DNA of 64,000 bases from Saccharopolyspora soli (GTDB lineage: Bacteria > Actinomycetota > Actinomycetes > Mycobacteriales > Pseudonocardiaceae), in NCBI RefSeq assembly GCF_022678645.1, contig NZ_JALBWV010000041.1, positions 1 through 64,000 on the forward strand, in the 5' to 3' direction. The notes beneath the pieces are model-generated. The model did no database searches. It was not told where the DNA came from and saw only the letters and a list, made by a program, of their open reading frames with translations. Below, one piece after another: positions 1 to 7,143 of the stretch (its first letter is position 1; every line of letters starts with the position of its first letter). A program made the translations under genes and the position numbers.

Positions 1-168
<168 letters not shown>

Positions 169-173
169 ACGAC

Positions 174-722
174 TCAGCGCCCCAGGGCTTCCAGGACCTC
201 CGCGCCCGGCAGCTGGGCCAGCACCTCGCCCGGCGTGATGATCTTGCTGCGCCGCACCCCGCTGCCGACCACCACGGCCGGGGCCTTCGCCACCTCGGAG
301 TCCACCAGGATCGGCCAGTCGGCGGGCAGCCCGAACGGGGTGATCCCGCCGTATTCCATGCCGCTGAGCCGCACCGCGTCGTCCATCGACGCGAACGATG
401 CCTTGCGCACGTCCAGCCGCCGCTTGACCACGCCGTTGACGTCAGCTCGCGTGGTGGCCAGCACCACGCACGCGGCATAGCGCACTTCACCGGCCCGCTT
501 TCCCGCGACCACCACGCAGTTCGCCGACAACTCCAGCGGCGAGCCGTACCGCTCGCAGAACGCCGCGGTGTCCGCCAGTTCCGGGTCGATCTCGGTGACG
601 CCGATCCGCTCGTCGTCGAGTTCGCGAACCGTTGCCGCAACCGGCTCGGCGAGCAGTTCGAGGCGCTCCAGCGCCGAGGTCACGTCCAGAGTTCCGGCGG
701 CCACAGACCAATCAACACCCAT
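174..722 (-). CDS. YbaK/ProX-type aminoacyl-tRNA deacylase
   Basis: A 182-residue protein of the YbaK/Cys-tRNA(Pro) deacylase superfamily, cytoplasmic enzymes that hydrolyse mischarged aminoacyl-tRNA. The family signature is near residues 115-145: VRKASFASMD followed by a Gly-rich MEYGGITPFGLP segment. The lysine there matches the family's conserved active-site Lys. The frame stays open upstream to 1130, but similarity starts only at MGVDWS, so ATG at 722 is taken as the start. The gene follows an alpha/beta hydrolase gene on the same strand after about 40 bp. Exact tRNA substrate cannot be read from sequence. Confidence 0.85.
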   Translation of the reverse strand: MGVDWSVAAGTLDVTSALERLELLAEPVAATVRELDDERIGVTEIDPELADTAAFCERYGSPLELSANCVVVAGKRAGEVRYAACVVLATTRADVNGVVKRRLDVRKASFASMDDAVRLSGMEYGGITPFGLPADWPILVDSEVAKAPAVVVGSGVRRSKIITPGEVLAQLPGAEVLEALGR

Positions 723-765
723 GCCCTCGACAATACGAACCGCGCCGAACGCACCGCACGCAGGT

Positions 766-1506
766 TCAGCGCAGGAAGTCCACCAGCAGGCGGCGAAGCT
801 CCCGTCGGTGCGTGAGCATCGGTGCGGATGACGGCAGGATCTCCAACCTGGCGCGGGAGAACGCCGCAGCCACCGCCTTCGCCACCTCGACCGGGTGCAG
901 CGGGTCATCGGTGGCGCCGACGACCAGCACGTCCGACCGAACCGCGGCCAAGGTCGCCACGTCCGGCACCGGAGCCTGCTCCGGCAGTTCGCGGAGCGCA
1001 TCTTCCAGCCGCGACAACGCCTCGGCACGGCGGTCGACGTAGTCGCCGACGGCGACGCCTGCCGGAACCTGCGCGCCAAGGATCTCGCGCAACGCCGCGC
1101 CACCGTCATGGGCCGCGACCGCTTCGGCAAGCCGCCTGAACTCCCGCGCCGCAGCCGCGCCGCGAGGCCGGTCCAACGCGGCGGGCAGCAACAATGCGAA
1201 CCGGTCGAAGCGGTCCGGATGATCGGCGGCTATGCGCGTCAATGCGCCCGCGCCGAGCGAGACACCGACCGCGCGAGTTGCCTGGACCTCGTCGGCCACA
1301 GCGAGGACATCCGCTGCGACCGTCCCGTAGTTCCAGTAGTTCGGCGGCGCGTCAGCGGCACTGCCGTGGCCGGGCAACGTGATCACGACGCGGGTCCCGG
1401 ACAGCCCGGACGCGGGAATGCGGGCCTCACCCTCGGTGGCACCAAGTCCGTGCACGACCAGGGTTACCGGGGCGCCACGACCGTACGGCGCCCAGCGGAC
1501 GTCCAC
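766..1506 (-). CDS. alpha/beta hydrolase
   Basis: A 246-residue cytoplasmic alpha/beta-hydrolase. The oxyanion region is VVHGLG (about residue 20). The nucleophile elbow is GVSLGAG with Ser in a GxSxG context (about residue 90). A late acidic/His region DDPLHPVE (about residue 205) fits the Asp/His of the triad. The GTG start at 1506 overlaps the TAG stop of the upstream DUF2516 gene by one base (TAGTG), suggesting translational coupling. A longer frame to 1659 exists but lies inside that gene. Substrate is unknown; related proteins are often annotated as esterases or lipases. Confidence 0.85.
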   Translation of the reverse strand: MDVRWAPYGRGAPVTLVVHGLGATEGEARIPASGLSGTRVVITLPGHGSAADAPPNYWNYGTVAADVLAVADEVQATRAVGVSLGAGALTRIAADHPDRFDRFALLLPAALDRPRGAAAAREFRRLAEAVAAHDGGAALREILGAQVPAGVAVGDYVDRRAEALSRLEDALRELPEQAPVPDVATLAAVRSDVLVVGATDDPLHPVEVAKAVAAAFSRARLEILPSSAPMLTHRRELRRLLVDFLR

Positions 1507-1799
1507 TACCAGGACCGCCCCTGGACTTCCCTCAACTTGGGCCGGACGTCGACGATGTAGACGAGCGAGGCGACCAGTCCCGCGATCCAGATGATCGTGA
1601 ACGGGCCGCGGTAGCTGACGATGAGCAGCAGCGCGGCACCGGCCGTGATGAGCACCCACGCCATCTTGTTCAACTTGTCCACGGCGGTGAAGGCGTCAGC
1701 CCGCTGCAACGCCGCGTGCACGAACGCGAAGACCCCGACCGGGATGCCCGCAATCCAGATGATCGTCAGGATCCAATTCGCCAGCTCCACGTGCTCCAC
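1506..1799 (-). CDS. DUF2516 family membrane protein
   Basis: A 97-residue small membrane protein of the DUF2516 family, with three hydrophobic segments (about residues 8-28, 45-65 and 67-87) and a short basic C-terminus. Mycobacteria carry a homologous gene directly after hbhA, the same order as here. It overlaps the following hydrolase by one base, so the two are probably co-translated. Function is unknown. Confidence 0.85.
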   Translation of the reverse strand: MEHVELANWILTIIWIAGIPVGVFAFVHAALQRADAFTAVDKLNKMAWVLITAGAALLLIVSYRGPFTIIWIAGLVASLVYIVDVRPKLREVQGRSW

Positions 1800-1838
1800 C
1801 CTACGTGGTCGACGAATCCGAGGGCACCCGGTCAGGCG

Positions 1839-2480
1839 TCAGCTCTCGCTGGACTTGCTGGTCGAGGACTTCTTCGCGGTGCTCTTCGCGGCGGTCGACC
1901 TGGTGGTCGTCTTGCGCGGCGCGGTCTTGGTCTCGGTGCTGGTCTTCGCGGCTGGTTTGGCCGCTGGCTCCTCGGCCTTGACCGGCTCCTCGGCGGGCTT
2001 CTCCGCGGTCGTGCCGAACGGGCGGCTGACCTTGCCGAGCACGTCGTCGGCCAGGTCGCGGACCTCGTCAACGGTCTCCTCGACCTTGCCCTGCGCGGTG
2101 CCCATCTGGTCCCAGACCTTCTTGACCTGCGGCTGGTCCTGCAACCGGTGCAGCGTCTCCTCGCCGCGCTCAGCCAGGTAGTCGTAGAGCTGCTTGGCCG
2201 ACTGGCTGTAGGCGTCAACGCGCTTGCGCAGTTCGGCCGGGTCGAACTTGTCGCGCAGTTCGTTGAAGTCGGCGGGCAGGTCGTGGCGCGCGGACTCGGC
2301 CCGCTCGCCCAGCTGGGTGCGGATCTTGTTGACCGCTTCCACCACGGCGTGGGCGGCGACGTCGCCAGCGCCGAGCGCGGCGAGCAGCGGGGTGCGGGCC
2401 TGCTCGGCCGCTTCGCCCAGGGCGTGCGCGGCCTGCTCGCGCACCTTGTTCACGTCTTCGGTCTTCGGGAAGGCCGGCAT
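1839..2480 (-). CDS. hbhA: heparin-binding haemagglutinin (HBHA)-like protein
   Basis: A 213-residue HBHA-family protein. Residues 1-150 are a predicted helical, coiled-coil-prone region with many Ala/Glu/Lys/Gln and almost no Gly. Residues 160-213 are a Lys/Ala/Pro/Thr-rich tail (repeated KPAEEP, KTST, KSTAKKSS) resembling the heparin-binding lysine tail of mycobacterial HBHA. Mycobacterial HBHA is surface associated without a classical signal peptide, and none is seen here. ATG at 2480 lies 5 bp after the stop of the XRE gene, so the two form one transcript. In a soil organism a structural or lipid-related role is as likely as adhesion. Confidence 0.85.
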   Translation of the reverse strand: MPAFPKTEDVNKVREQAAHALGEAAEQARTPLLAALGAGDVAAHAVVEAVNKIRTQLGERAESARHDLPADFNELRDKFDPAELRKRVDAYSQSAKQLYDYLAERGEETLHRLQDQPQVKKVWDQMGTAQGKVEETVDEVRDLADDVLGKVSRPFGTTAEKPAEEPVKAEEPAAKPAAKTSTETKTAPRKTTTRSTAAKSTAKKSSTSKSSES

Positions 2481-2485
2481 TGTGG

Positions 2486-2890
2486 TCACTCCTCGGATTG
2501 CTCGGTGTCCCCGTCGGTCGCGTTGTCGTGCTCCCGACGGAACGAGGCGTAGATGTCCAGAAGCACTTGTTTCTGCCGCTCGTTCAGCTCGGGGTCGGCG
2601 AGGATCGCGTCCACCACCGGCCCGCTCTCGCGGCGCTCCAAGATCCCGGCCTGCACGTAGAGCGCTTCGGCGGAGATCCGCAGCCCCTTGGCGATCTGCT
2701 GCAGGATCTCCGCGCTCGGCTTGCGCAACCCGCGTTCCACCTGGCTCAGGTACGGGTTCGACACACCGGCGAGCTTCGCCAGCTGCCGCAACGAGATCTG
2801 GGCGTTGTTGCGTTGCGTCCGGATGTAACCGCCGAGGTCGCTGACCGCCTGGTTGACGGCCTTGTTGACAGCTTTGTCCACGCGTTCCAT
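2486..2890 (-). CDS. XRE-family transcriptional regulator upstream of hbhA
   Basis: A 134-residue Cro/CI-type DNA-binding protein. The HTH is at residues 25-80 (RTQRNNAQISLRQLAKLAG, then SNPYLSQVERG). The C-terminal half is helical and acidic. It corresponds to the small XRE protein encoded next to hbhA in mycobacteria. The frame is open to 2929, but MERVDKAV at 2890 is the natural start and is preceded by AAGGTGCTTGCCCG. Together with hbhA and the DUF2516 gene it makes a conserved three-gene block. Palindromic DNA just upstream suggests autoregulation. Confidence 0.85.
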   Translation of the reverse strand: MERVDKAVNKAVNQAVSDLGGYIRTQRNNAQISLRQLAKLAGVSNPYLSQVERGLRKPSAEILQQIAKGLRISAEALYVQAGILERRESGPVVDAILADPELNERQKQVLLDIYASFRREHDNATDGDTEQSEE

Positions 2891-2893
2891 CGG

Positions 2894-2961
2894 GCAAGCA
2901 CCTTTCCGGTCACCAACCACGATAGCCACGCGTGCTAGCTATTGCAAGCACCTTGCTTGCA
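2894..2961. promoter_or_regulatory. candidate operator of the XRE-hbhA block
   Basis: The element GCAAGCACCTT occurs twice (from 2894 and from 2944). The distal copy is part of a perfect inverted repeat, TGCAAGCA (2943-2950), spacer CCT, TGCTTGCA (2954-2961). It lies 50-70 bp upstream of the XRE start codon, as expected for an autoregulatory site. Binding by the XRE protein is an inference. Confidence 0.5.
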
Positions 2962-2992
2962 CCCGATCAGGCGTCGCCCGGACCGGGCCCGG

Positions 2993-3376
2993 CTACTCGT
3001 GGCAGGCGCACATGCAGAACGGATGACCAACCGGATCGGCGTAGACGCGGAACAGCGCGTCTTGCTGATCAGCGGGCTGCGGCAAGGGTGTCGCGCCCGC
3101 CGCGATCGCCAACTCGTGCCCCTCCGCGAGGGTCGACACCCGAACGTCGAGGTGCATCATCTGCGGCACGTCCCGACTCGGCCAGGTCGGCGGCCGATAG
3201 CCGGGATCGCGCTGGAACGCCAGCGGCGCGCCGCCGGAGGGATCCGCGAGCTCGACCCACCCGTCGTTGGATTCGGCCTCGTCGACCTCCCACCCCAGCA
3301 GTCGACCGTAGAACTCGGCCAGCGCCCGCGGATCCGGGCAATCGATCGCGAAAGCTGCCAGTCGCAGCGCGGTCAT
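2993..3376 (-). CDS. VOC (glyoxalase-like) family protein
   Basis: A 127-residue single-unit vicinal-oxygen-chelate fold protein. It begins with a beta-alpha-beta unit (LAAFAIDCPDPRALAEFYGRLLGW) and contains the typical MMHLDVRV strand and VYADPVGHPFCMC ending. Actinomycete relatives are usually annotated as glyoxalase-like domain proteins. ATG at 3376 is preferred to ATG at 3391 because AAGGAGCG sits three bases before it. The C-terminal CMCACHE is Cys-rich, which is unusual but seen in several relatives. Substrate unknown. Confidence 0.85.
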   Translation of the reverse strand: MTALRLAAFAIDCPDPRALAEFYGRLLGWEVDEAESNDGWVELADPSGGAPLAFQRDPGYRPPTWPSRDVPQMMHLDVRVSTLAEGHELAIAAGATPLPQPADQQDALFRVYADPVGHPFCMCACHE

Positions 3377-3457
3377 CGTCGCTCCTTCCAAGGCATGTCT
3401 TCGGAATCGGCTTCGCGGCGGCGCGAGCCGCAGACCCGGCCCAGCAGCTGCGCCCTC

Positions 3458-3673
3458 TTAGTTGACGCAACCTCGCGGAGCCGGACCGGGGTCCAGTGCC
3501 GCACCCGGTCGCAGCGCTTCGGTTGCCGCAGCCCACCAGTTTGCGAACCGGTCGAGCCAGACCGGGCGCAGCCTGCCCCCTTCCCGCAGAGCTCGCTCGA
3601 TTTCCACTCGCCGCGCGGCGGCCGCGGTCAACTCGCGACCGGTCCGACCCGGTTCGATCTGGAACGGATTCAT
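3458..3673 (-). CDS. small hypothetical protein
   Basis: A 71-residue helical, Arg/Ala-rich protein starting MNPFQIEPGRTGREL and ending PAPRGCVN. A GTG and ATG precede it in frame (3679). It has no signal peptide or membrane segment, and the family is not recognised. It is retained because codon use (GC at third positions) is that of a real gene and because it is divergent from the CGNR gene across a promoter-like intergenic region. Confidence 0.55.
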   Translation of the reverse strand: MNPFQIEPGRTGRELTAAAARRVEIERALREGGRLRPVWLDRFANWWAAATEALRPGAALDPGPAPRGCVN

Positions 3674-3701
3674 CACCAAGCCCCTAACCTGCTATCCAGT
3701 T

Positions 3702-3740
3702 TTGGCAGTTAGTAACCAGTGTCAAGATTATGTTGGTTAC
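3702..3740 (+). promoter_or_regulatory. putative promoter of the CGNR gene with inverted repeat
   Basis: A possible -35 TTGGCA (3702-3707) and -10 GATTAT (3726-3731) are separated by 18 bp. GTAACC (3712-3717) and GGTTAC (3735-3740) form an inverted repeat across the -10 region. The AT-rich patch is conspicuous against the surrounding DNA. It is a candidate autoregulatory operator for the zinc-finger protein at 3773. Confidence 0.45.
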
Positions 3741-3772
3741 AACAGCTCGGCGCAACCCCCTACTGGCTTACG

Positions 3773-4318
3773 ATGGTGTTCGTGAACAGCAGAGTTGTCG
3801 CTCCGGAGGTGGACCGCCCGTCGTCCCTGGAGGTGGTCGAACGCGACTTCGACCACGACATCGAGCTAGTCCTGGCCTTCCTGAACACGTGCGACGCCGA
3901 GAAGGGCACCGAGATCCTGGACGATCCCGGCCAGTGGCAGCAGTGGTGCATCGATCAGGACCTCGGCAAAGCGCCCGGCGTGGATGCGGCGCGCGAAATC
4001 CGCGACACCATGCGCACCTCGGTGTCCTACGGCGTCCGACCACCGGCGGTGCTCGAAACGGCCTGGCCGGTGCAGGTCCGGTTGCACAACGGGATCCCAA
4101 TGCTGACCGGCGTCGACGCCCTCGGCAGTGTGCTGGTGGCGGCGGCCCGCCTGGTGCACACCGGACACTGGGGCCGCATCAAGATCTGCCCGGCCGACGA
4201 CTGCCTGTGGGCGTTCTACGACCGCTCCCGCAACCGCTCCCGCACCTGGTGCTCGATGCGGGTGTGCGGGAACCGCGAAAAGGCCCGCTCCTGGCGGGAA
4301 CGCCACACCACGACCTGA
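3773..4318 (+). CDS. CGNR zinc-finger / ABATE-domain regulator
   Basis: A 181-residue transcription regulator of the CGNR family. Residues 15-125 form the ABATE-like N-terminal domain (LVLAFLNTCDAEKGTEIL). The C-terminus carries the zinc motif: a Cys in IKICPADDCLWAFYD, then the defining CSMRVCGNREKARSWRER with CGNR at about residue 167. It is a predicted cytoplasmic DNA-binding protein. ATG at 3773 follows the promoter-like AT-rich stretch. An in-frame ATG at 3719 would add 18 atypical residues and lies inside the promoter. Ligand is unknown. Confidence 0.85.
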   Translation: MVFVNSRVVAPEVDRPSSLEVVERDFDHDIELVLAFLNTCDAEKGTEILDDPGQWQQWCIDQDLGKAPGVDAAREIRDTMRTSVSYGVRPPAVLETAWPVQVRLHNGIPMLTGVDALGSVLVAAARLVHTGHWGRIKICPADDCLWAFYDRSRNRSRTWCSMRVCGNREKARSWRERHTTT

Positions 4319-4353
4319 GCCGCGCTCGACCACGGAGCCTTGGAAACTGGCGT

Positions 4354-5610
4354 TCAGAGGAACAGCTGGGTCACGGTGTAGATCAGCAGCCCGGCGAGGG
4401 CACCGACGACCGTGCCGTTGATGCGGATGAACTGCAGGTCCCGGCCGACCTGGAGCTCGATCTTGCGGGAGGTCTCCTGGGCGTCCCAGCGCTCCACGGT
4501 GTCCGTGATCAACGTGGTCAGCTCGTCGCGGTAGTTGGACACCACGTACACCGTGGCACCCTCCAGCCAACCGTCCACCTTGAACCGCAGCTCGGGTTCG
4601 TCGGCCAACCGGCGCCCAAGCGAACGCAGCCCGTCCCGCACCCGCACCCGCAGTTCGCTGGACGGGTCCTCGGCGGCGTCCAGCAGCATCTTCTTCGCCG
4701 TGCCCCACGCCGAGGAAACCAGGTTCTGCACCTCCGGGTGCTCCAGCACCTGCTGCTGGATCTGCTCGGCCTTGGCCATCGTCTTCGGATCGTGCTGCAG
4801 GTCGTGCGCGAACTCGACCAGGAAGCGGTCGACGGCCTTGCGCATCTGGTGCTCCGGGTCGGTCTTGACCGCCCACGCGAAGGACAGCACCTCGGCGTAG
4901 ATCTTGTCCGCCACGATGGCGTCGAAGAACTTCGGCGACCACGACGGCGCGCGCTGGCTGACCACCCGCAGCACGGTTTCGTGGTTGTCGCGCACCCAGT
5001 CGTAGGCCCGGTCGCAGATCAGGTCGACCAGCTTGTGGTGCGAACCGTCGGCGAAGACCTGGGACAGGATCCGGCCCAGCGGCGGCCCGAACGGCTGGGC
5101 GAGCAGCTTGCGCACCACCGCCTGCTCCAGCACCTCCTGCACGTCCTCGTCCCGGAGCACCTGCACGGCACCGCGGACCGCAGCGGCCAACTCCGAGGTG
5201 ACGCGCTCGGCGTGGTCGGCGTCGTCGAGCCAGGTACCGAGCCGACGGCTGATCTCCGCGCGGCGCAGCTTGTCCCGCACCACCTGCTCGGACAGGAAGT
5301 TGGAGCCGACGAAGTCGCCCAGGCTGCGGCCGATCACGTCCTTGCGGGTAGGGATGATCGCGGTGTGCGGGATCGGCAGTCCCAGCGGCCGCCGGAACAG
5401 CGCGGTGACGGCGAACCAGTCCGCCAGCGCGCCGACCATGCCAGCCTCGGCCGCGGCCCGCACGTATCCCGCCCAGGCCGCGCCGTCGTTCTCCTGCCAG
5501 CGGGCCACCACGTAGATCAGGGTGGCCAGCAGCAGGAACCCGCCCGCCACGGCCTTCATCCGCCGCAGGCCACGGCGCTTGTCATTGTCGGAAACCGCTG
5601 TCGGCTGCAC
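4354..5610 (-). CDS. DUF445 family membrane protein
   Basis: A 418-residue DUF445 protein (YheB/YjiN-like). An N-terminal transmembrane helix (about residues 17-36) is followed by the conserved motif AGMVGALADWFAVTALFRRPLGLPIPHTAIIP. Then comes a long alpha-helical, coiled-coil-prone region (SEQVVRDKLRR through KMLLDAAEDPSSELR), and a terminal hydrophobic helix (GTVVGALAGLLIYTVTQLFL) as the last 20 residues. GTG at 5610 is chosen as the start; the 13 extra codons to 5649 are atypical. Function is not established. Confidence 0.85.
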   Translation of the reverse strand: MQPTAVSDNDKRRGLRRMKAVAGGFLLLATLIYVVARWQENDGAAWAGYVRAAAEAGMVGALADWFAVTALFRRPLGLPIPHTAIIPTRKDVIGRSLGDFVGSNFLSEQVVRDKLRRAEISRRLGTWLDDADHAERVTSELAAAVRGAVQVLRDEDVQEVLEQAVVRKLLAQPFGPPLGRILSQVFADGSHHKLVDLICDRAYDWVRDNHETVLRVVSQRAPSWSPKFFDAIVADKIYAEVLSFAWAVKTDPEHQMRKAVDRFLVEFAHDLQHDPKTMAKAEQIQQQVLEHPEVQNLVSSAWGTAKKMLLDAAEDPSSELRVRVRDGLRSLGRRLADEPELRFKVDGWLEGATVYVVSNYRDELTTLITDTVERWDAQETSRKIELQVGRDLQFIRINGTVVGALAGLLIYTVTQLFL

Positions 5611-5856
5611 ATCCCGATTGTGGCAGCGTTCGCCGAGTGCTCGCGCCAACGCCGGACCGAGCAGCTGCTGATCAATGCCCGAAAGCGCGAGGCCACGTCA
5701 GCCGAGCCGTGGTAGCCGCCTGTTCTCGGCAGCATCCGGGGACAGCACCAGCACCGATGGATCAGGGACCCAACGGACGAGGTGGCGTTCCGCCAAGTGG
5801 TCACCGAGGCGAACCAACACCCGCACCCTCCGCGATTTCGACTACGCTGCGCAGAC

Positions 5857-7026
5857 GTGCGTACTCCTGCCCTCACCAGCCGGTTGCAGCCGTTCACGTC
5901 CACGATCTTCGCCGAGATCACCGAGCTGGCCAGGAGGACCGGTGCGGTCAACCTCGGCCAGGGCTTTCCGGACACCGACGGCCCTGAGGGCATGCTGCGG
6001 GTCGCGCAGGAAGCGATCGCCAACGGCGTGAACCAGTACCCGCCGGGCGCTGGCGAGCCGGACCTGCGGGCCGCGATCTCCGAGCACCGCCTGGCGCGCT
6101 ACGGGATCGAGCACCGCCCGGAGGACGAGGTGCTGGTCACCGTCGGCGCGACCGAGGCGCTGACCGCCGCGATGCTCGCCCTGGTCGAGCCCGGCGACGA
6201 GGTCGTGCTCATCGAGCCGTACTACGACTCCTACCCGGTCGCCGTCGCGATGGCAGGCGGAGTGCGCCGGACCGTTCCGCTGCGGCAGGGCGCCGACCAC
6301 CGCTTCGCGCTCGACCTGGACGCGCTGCGCGCCGCCGTCGGCCCGCAGACCCGCGCCCTGGTGCTGAACTCGCCGCACAACCCGACCGGCACCGTGCTGA
6401 CCGACGCGGAACTGGCCGCGATCGCCGAGGTCTGCCGCGCCAACGATGTGATCGCCATCACCGACGAGGTCTACGAGCACCTGATCTTCGACGGTCGGGA
6501 GCACCATCCGCTGGCCACCCTGCCCGGCATGGCCGAGCGGACCCTGTCGATCTCCAGCGTCGGCAAGAGCTTCAGCGCCACCGGCTGGAAGATCGGCTGG
6601 GCCTGCGGTCCGGCCGAACTGGTCGCCGCGGTGCGCGCGGCCAAGCAGTTCATGACCTTCGTCGGCGGCGCGCCGTTCCAGCCCGCCGCCGCGCACGCCC
6701 TCCGCAACGAGCTCGACTGGGTCGAGCAGCTGCGCAAGAACTTGCAACGCAAGCGGGACCGCCTCGCCGAAGGGCTGGCCGAGGCTGGTTTCGACGTGCT
6801 GGCCAGCGAGGGCACCTACTTCATCTGCACCGACGTCCGACCGCTGGGCTTCGACGACGGCGCCGAGCTGTGCCGCTCGCTGCCGGAACGCATCGGGCTC
6901 GCCGCGATCCCGGTGCAGGTCTTCTGCGACAACCCCGAAGACACCAAGCACCTGGTGCGCTTCGCCTTCTGCAAGCGCGACGAGGTCCTGGACGAAGCCG
7001 TCCGCCGTCTGCACAAGCTCCGCTAG
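5857..7026 (+). CDS. dapC: class I/II PLP aminotransferase, N-succinyldiaminopimelate aminotransferase type
   Basis: A 389-residue fold-type I aminotransferase, strongly resembling mycobacterial DapC from VNLGQGFPDTDGP to FCKRD near the end. DapC transaminates N-succinyl-2-amino-6-ketopimelate in the diaminopimelate/lysine pathway. Visible motifs are NSPHNPTGTV, AITDEVYEHLIFD, and the PLP-binding Lys in SSVGKSFSATGWKIGW. GTG at 5857 is the start; a TACGCT hexamer 8 nt upstream and the lack of a ribosome site suggest leaderless translation. A frame extension to 5782 adds unlike sequence. Kynurenine/glutamine transaminase activity is the main alternative. Confidence 0.85.
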   Translation: MRTPALTSRLQPFTSTIFAEITELARRTGAVNLGQGFPDTDGPEGMLRVAQEAIANGVNQYPPGAGEPDLRAAISEHRLARYGIEHRPEDEVLVTVGATEALTAAMLALVEPGDEVVLIEPYYDSYPVAVAMAGGVRRTVPLRQGADHRFALDLDALRAAVGPQTRALVLNSPHNPTGTVLTDAELAAIAEVCRANDVIAITDEVYEHLIFDGREHHPLATLPGMAERTLSISSVGKSFSATGWKIGWACGPAELVAAVRAAKQFMTFVGGAPFQPAAAHALRNELDWVEQLRKNLQRKRDRLAEGLAEAGFDVLASEGTYFICTDVRPLGFDDGAELCRSLPERIGLAAIPVQVFCDNPEDTKHLVRFAFCKRDEVLDEAVRRLHKLR

Positions 7027-7143
7027 AGACTGTTTCGGACGTGGTTTGCGTACCGGTGCGGGTAGCGGAACCTCAGACGCCGCCTCGCTGTGGGATCCCC
7101 GACATCATGAATGTCCAGGGCGTCCGCCAACGGTGCACTCCGC

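Noticed and set aside
3730..5715. 661-codon plus-strand frame over the CGNR and DUF445 genes
   Set aside because: It is out of frame with the CGNR protein and antisense to DUF445; no family features.
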